Source of the DNA: Oscheius onirici
Lineage: Eukaryota > Nematoda > Chromadorea > Rhabditida > Rhabditidae
Direction: 5' to 3'
Length of the DNA: 64,000 nt
Assembly: GCA_932521025.1 (NCBI GenBank)
Contig: OW051471.1
Span: 11,470,001 to 11,534,000, forward strand
The notes under the pieces were generated by a model, which was given only the letters and a program-made list of their open reading frames with translations, was not told the DNA's origin and searched no databases. Within the stretch, counting starts at the first letter, position 1; each line of letters opens with the position of its first letter. Both the position numbers and the translations under genes were made by a program. This document shows, one piece after another, positions 62,621-64,000 of the stretch.

Positions 62621-62926
62621 TTACAAACGTCCGGTTTCTTGTCGAACATGTCTTTGTCGTAAAGCTTGAGGGTCTTCTTGAGAGACATAGACCTGAGGGA
62701 TTATCTCATCATCGAACATTTCGTCTTTGTGGAGGACCGGCTGTAGATGTCGAGAGAGCAGATTTCGGAAGAAGACCAAGGACTTTCGTCAGCGTCTTGA
62801 CTCCAGGAAGATTCATCGGCATTTTGGGAACCTTGGTCTCCGATTTAGGTTTGTTGCAGCAAATTGTGCTCTCTCCAATTCTTGTTCTTGGGTAAGAGCA
62901 AAAGCATTGGCGCAGCTGGCTCCCAT
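62621..62926 (-). pseudogene. 102-codon frame with two in-frame TGA codons
   Basis: The start at 62926 gives MGASCANAFALTQEQELERA (an N-myristoylation-like MGxSC start) and QFAATNLNRRPRFPKCR, then TGA. The same frame resumes IFLESRR, TGA, RKSLVFFRNLLSRHLQPVLH, KDEMFDDEIIPQVYVSQEDP and QALRQRHVRQETGRL before TAA. Both TGAs follow an Arg codon in a basic stretch and could derive from CGA. No intron with GT/AG in phase removes both. It is read as a recent pseudogene, or less likely as a spliced or recoded gene. Confidence 0.35.
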
Positions 62927-63224
62927 GTAGTTTGACAGTTGGAATCCGGGTGGAACAGGCCTACTGTTTCTTCTCATAGTAAAATCAATTGGACTCTGGT
63001 TATTGGTGGAGGCTTCTTAAAAGGTACATCGTCTTCATTCTTGACTCCGGCATTTTAAAGTTTACAATCTTACGGATTCTCCTGAGGATTTTACTTTCAC
63101 GAAAGAGAGTACTGTTGGGAAGATCGCATTCTTTGTTATCCTCGGATCGCCTGTAGATAAAAAGATGGGCCCCGGAGTTCGTACTCTCGACAAAGCAACG
63201 TAGAGCTAAATATATCTCTTGTAT

Positions 63225-63425
63225 ATTGTGTTCTGAAACTCATACTCACCTGGCCATGGCTAGCTCGATTGCAAATGACAGCAAAGGCCAGTCTCACAGG
63301 GAATTGTTTCCTCGTGAAGGCAAGCTGTCGGTCTGTCGGCTTATTGGAAGAAAGCAGGAGCCTGCTCAGAAGAATCTCCTCTTCTCGGGTCTTGTTCACG
63401 TGTTTCAGAGTGAGAACCTATGAAA
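63225..63425 (-). pseudogene. Helitron-type Pif1 helicase relic
   Basis: On the minus strand the sequence encodes LTLKHVNKTREEEILLSRLL then DRQLAFTRKQFPVRLAFAVI and CNRASHGQ. This matches the conserved end region of Helitron/Pif1 helicases (RRQFPVRLAFAMTINKSQGQ). The invariant TINK is replaced by ICNR and the downstream motif VALSR is absent, so it is a decayed fragment. It marks past rolling-circle transposon activity. Confidence 0.65.
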
Positions 63426-64000
63426 GTTTATTAGAAGACTTTGGAAGAACTTACATCTTTTCCAAAAAAAAATTTGACTATTAGTCTGGTTCCGTTAGTC
63501 AAATGTTTCAATTGTTTCCTCGTGAAGGCTTACAAGTCACTTCGATCCCAGTCATCATGGAAGCCGACCTGAACAACCGTCGTGGTACCGATAAGAGAAG
63601 GTAGGAAGACGAGCAGGAGCACAAATGAAGCTACAGCTAGACAACTAAGATTAATGCCGTCCGAGAGTCCAAGCGAGGCGGGTAAATTTTGGCTTCGCTT
63701 GTTACAAGCGTAAATTTGGCGCAGAACACTGACTGTGGAGCTCTAAAACTATTTCAGAGAGACTCGAAGAGAAAACAGTAAAATCAATTGGACTCGAACC
63801 TTAACCTCTCCTAACGTCGCTAACCCTGGGCAGATCTACAAGTTTACAGAATGAGCACAAAGTTTATTGTTGCTTACAAAAATACTTGAACTACAACTGT
63901 ACCTGTCTCTCTTACTGTTACTCTCACTGTGACTCGTACTGACGTCTCTTACTGTTACTGTGTGTAGTCTTGACTCAATCTTACCGTCACTATTACTTTC
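63426..64000. other. Window end, no gene supported
   Basis: AT-rich sequence. At about 63785-63835 the minus strand has a B-box-like AAGGTTCGAGTCC, but the spacing to any A box is too short for a tRNA. The last 100 bp are imperfect CTGTTACT/ACTCTCACTG repeats that run off the window. Confidence 0.4.

Noticed and set aside
62621-62926. Selenocysteine recoding of the two TGA codons
   Set aside because: Nematodes are known to retain at most a thioredoxin reductase selenoprotein, two Sec residues here have no redox context, and no SECIS-like element was evident.
63785-63835. tRNA on the minus strand (GGTTCGAGTCC)
   Set aside because: The distance to the only A-box-like sequence is too short for a cloverleaf.
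1-64000. CRISPR arrays, bacterial operons or prophage
   Set aside because: The window is intron-rich nuclear DNA with spliced-leader genes; no regularly spaced repeat-spacer structure or bacterial gene was seen.

Overview
This 64 kb window is nuclear DNA from a nematode, most likely Caenorhabditis or a close rhabditid relative. The evidence is six copies of the SL1 spliced-leader RNA gene, a 5S rRNA gene close to the C. elegans one as I know it, an srd-type chemoreceptor, a Patched-related (PTR) gene, a cuticle collagen, an SCP/CAP secreted protein, introns that are often 40-60 bp, and many small inverted-repeat transposons. All protein genes are split, so gene boundaries come from joining translated exons across GT/AG sites by eye. 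Outer boundaries are firmer than internal exon ends.

Layout. 1-4830: a divergent SLC6-type transporter (minus) framed by inverted repeats. 4390-7050: two members of a small secreted cysteine-containing family (plus), a tRNA-derived relic and a 50-aa ORF (minus). 7143-12708: a PTR gene (minus) with two inverted-repeat elements in introns. 13290-18079: a possible small gene, a 97-aa secreted protein and an srd-like receptor (plus). 18153-20550: a damaged equilibrative nucleoside transporter gene (minus). 21959-25335: a DNA ligase III homologue with a C-terminal PBZ zinc finger (plus). 25470-25588: 5S rRNA. 25799-28128: a serpentine receptor (minus). 30473-33439: an SLMAP homologue (plus). 34797-49411: three atlastin/GBP-like GTPase genes (plus), interleaved with a mucin-like membrane protein, a large mosaic inverted duplication and an orphan SLC6 3' exon. 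50169-54621: a 74-aa membrane protein, a collagen and a CAP protein. 55600-57830: two more copies of the secreted cysteine family, one broken by an inserted exon-like segment. 58000-64000: several hypothetical genes, an F-box-like protein with a large 8-bp minisatellite in an intron, and a Helitron helicase relic.

Most striking points. SL1 RNA genes occur as three head-to-head pairs, each inside an intron of a protein-coding gene (srd receptor, nucleoside transporter, serpentine receptor) and not in a 5S-SL1 tandem array. A cluster of atlastin/GBP-like GTPases lies in a segment rebuilt by duplication, inversion, gene conversion and transposon insertion. The DNA ligase III homologue carries a poly(ADP-ribose)-binding zinc finger at the end where vertebrate LIG3 has a BRCT domain.

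The genes do not form an obvious pathway. SL1 RNA would serve trans-splicing of messages such as SLMAP and the GTPases, which have acceptor-like AG sites just before their start codons.
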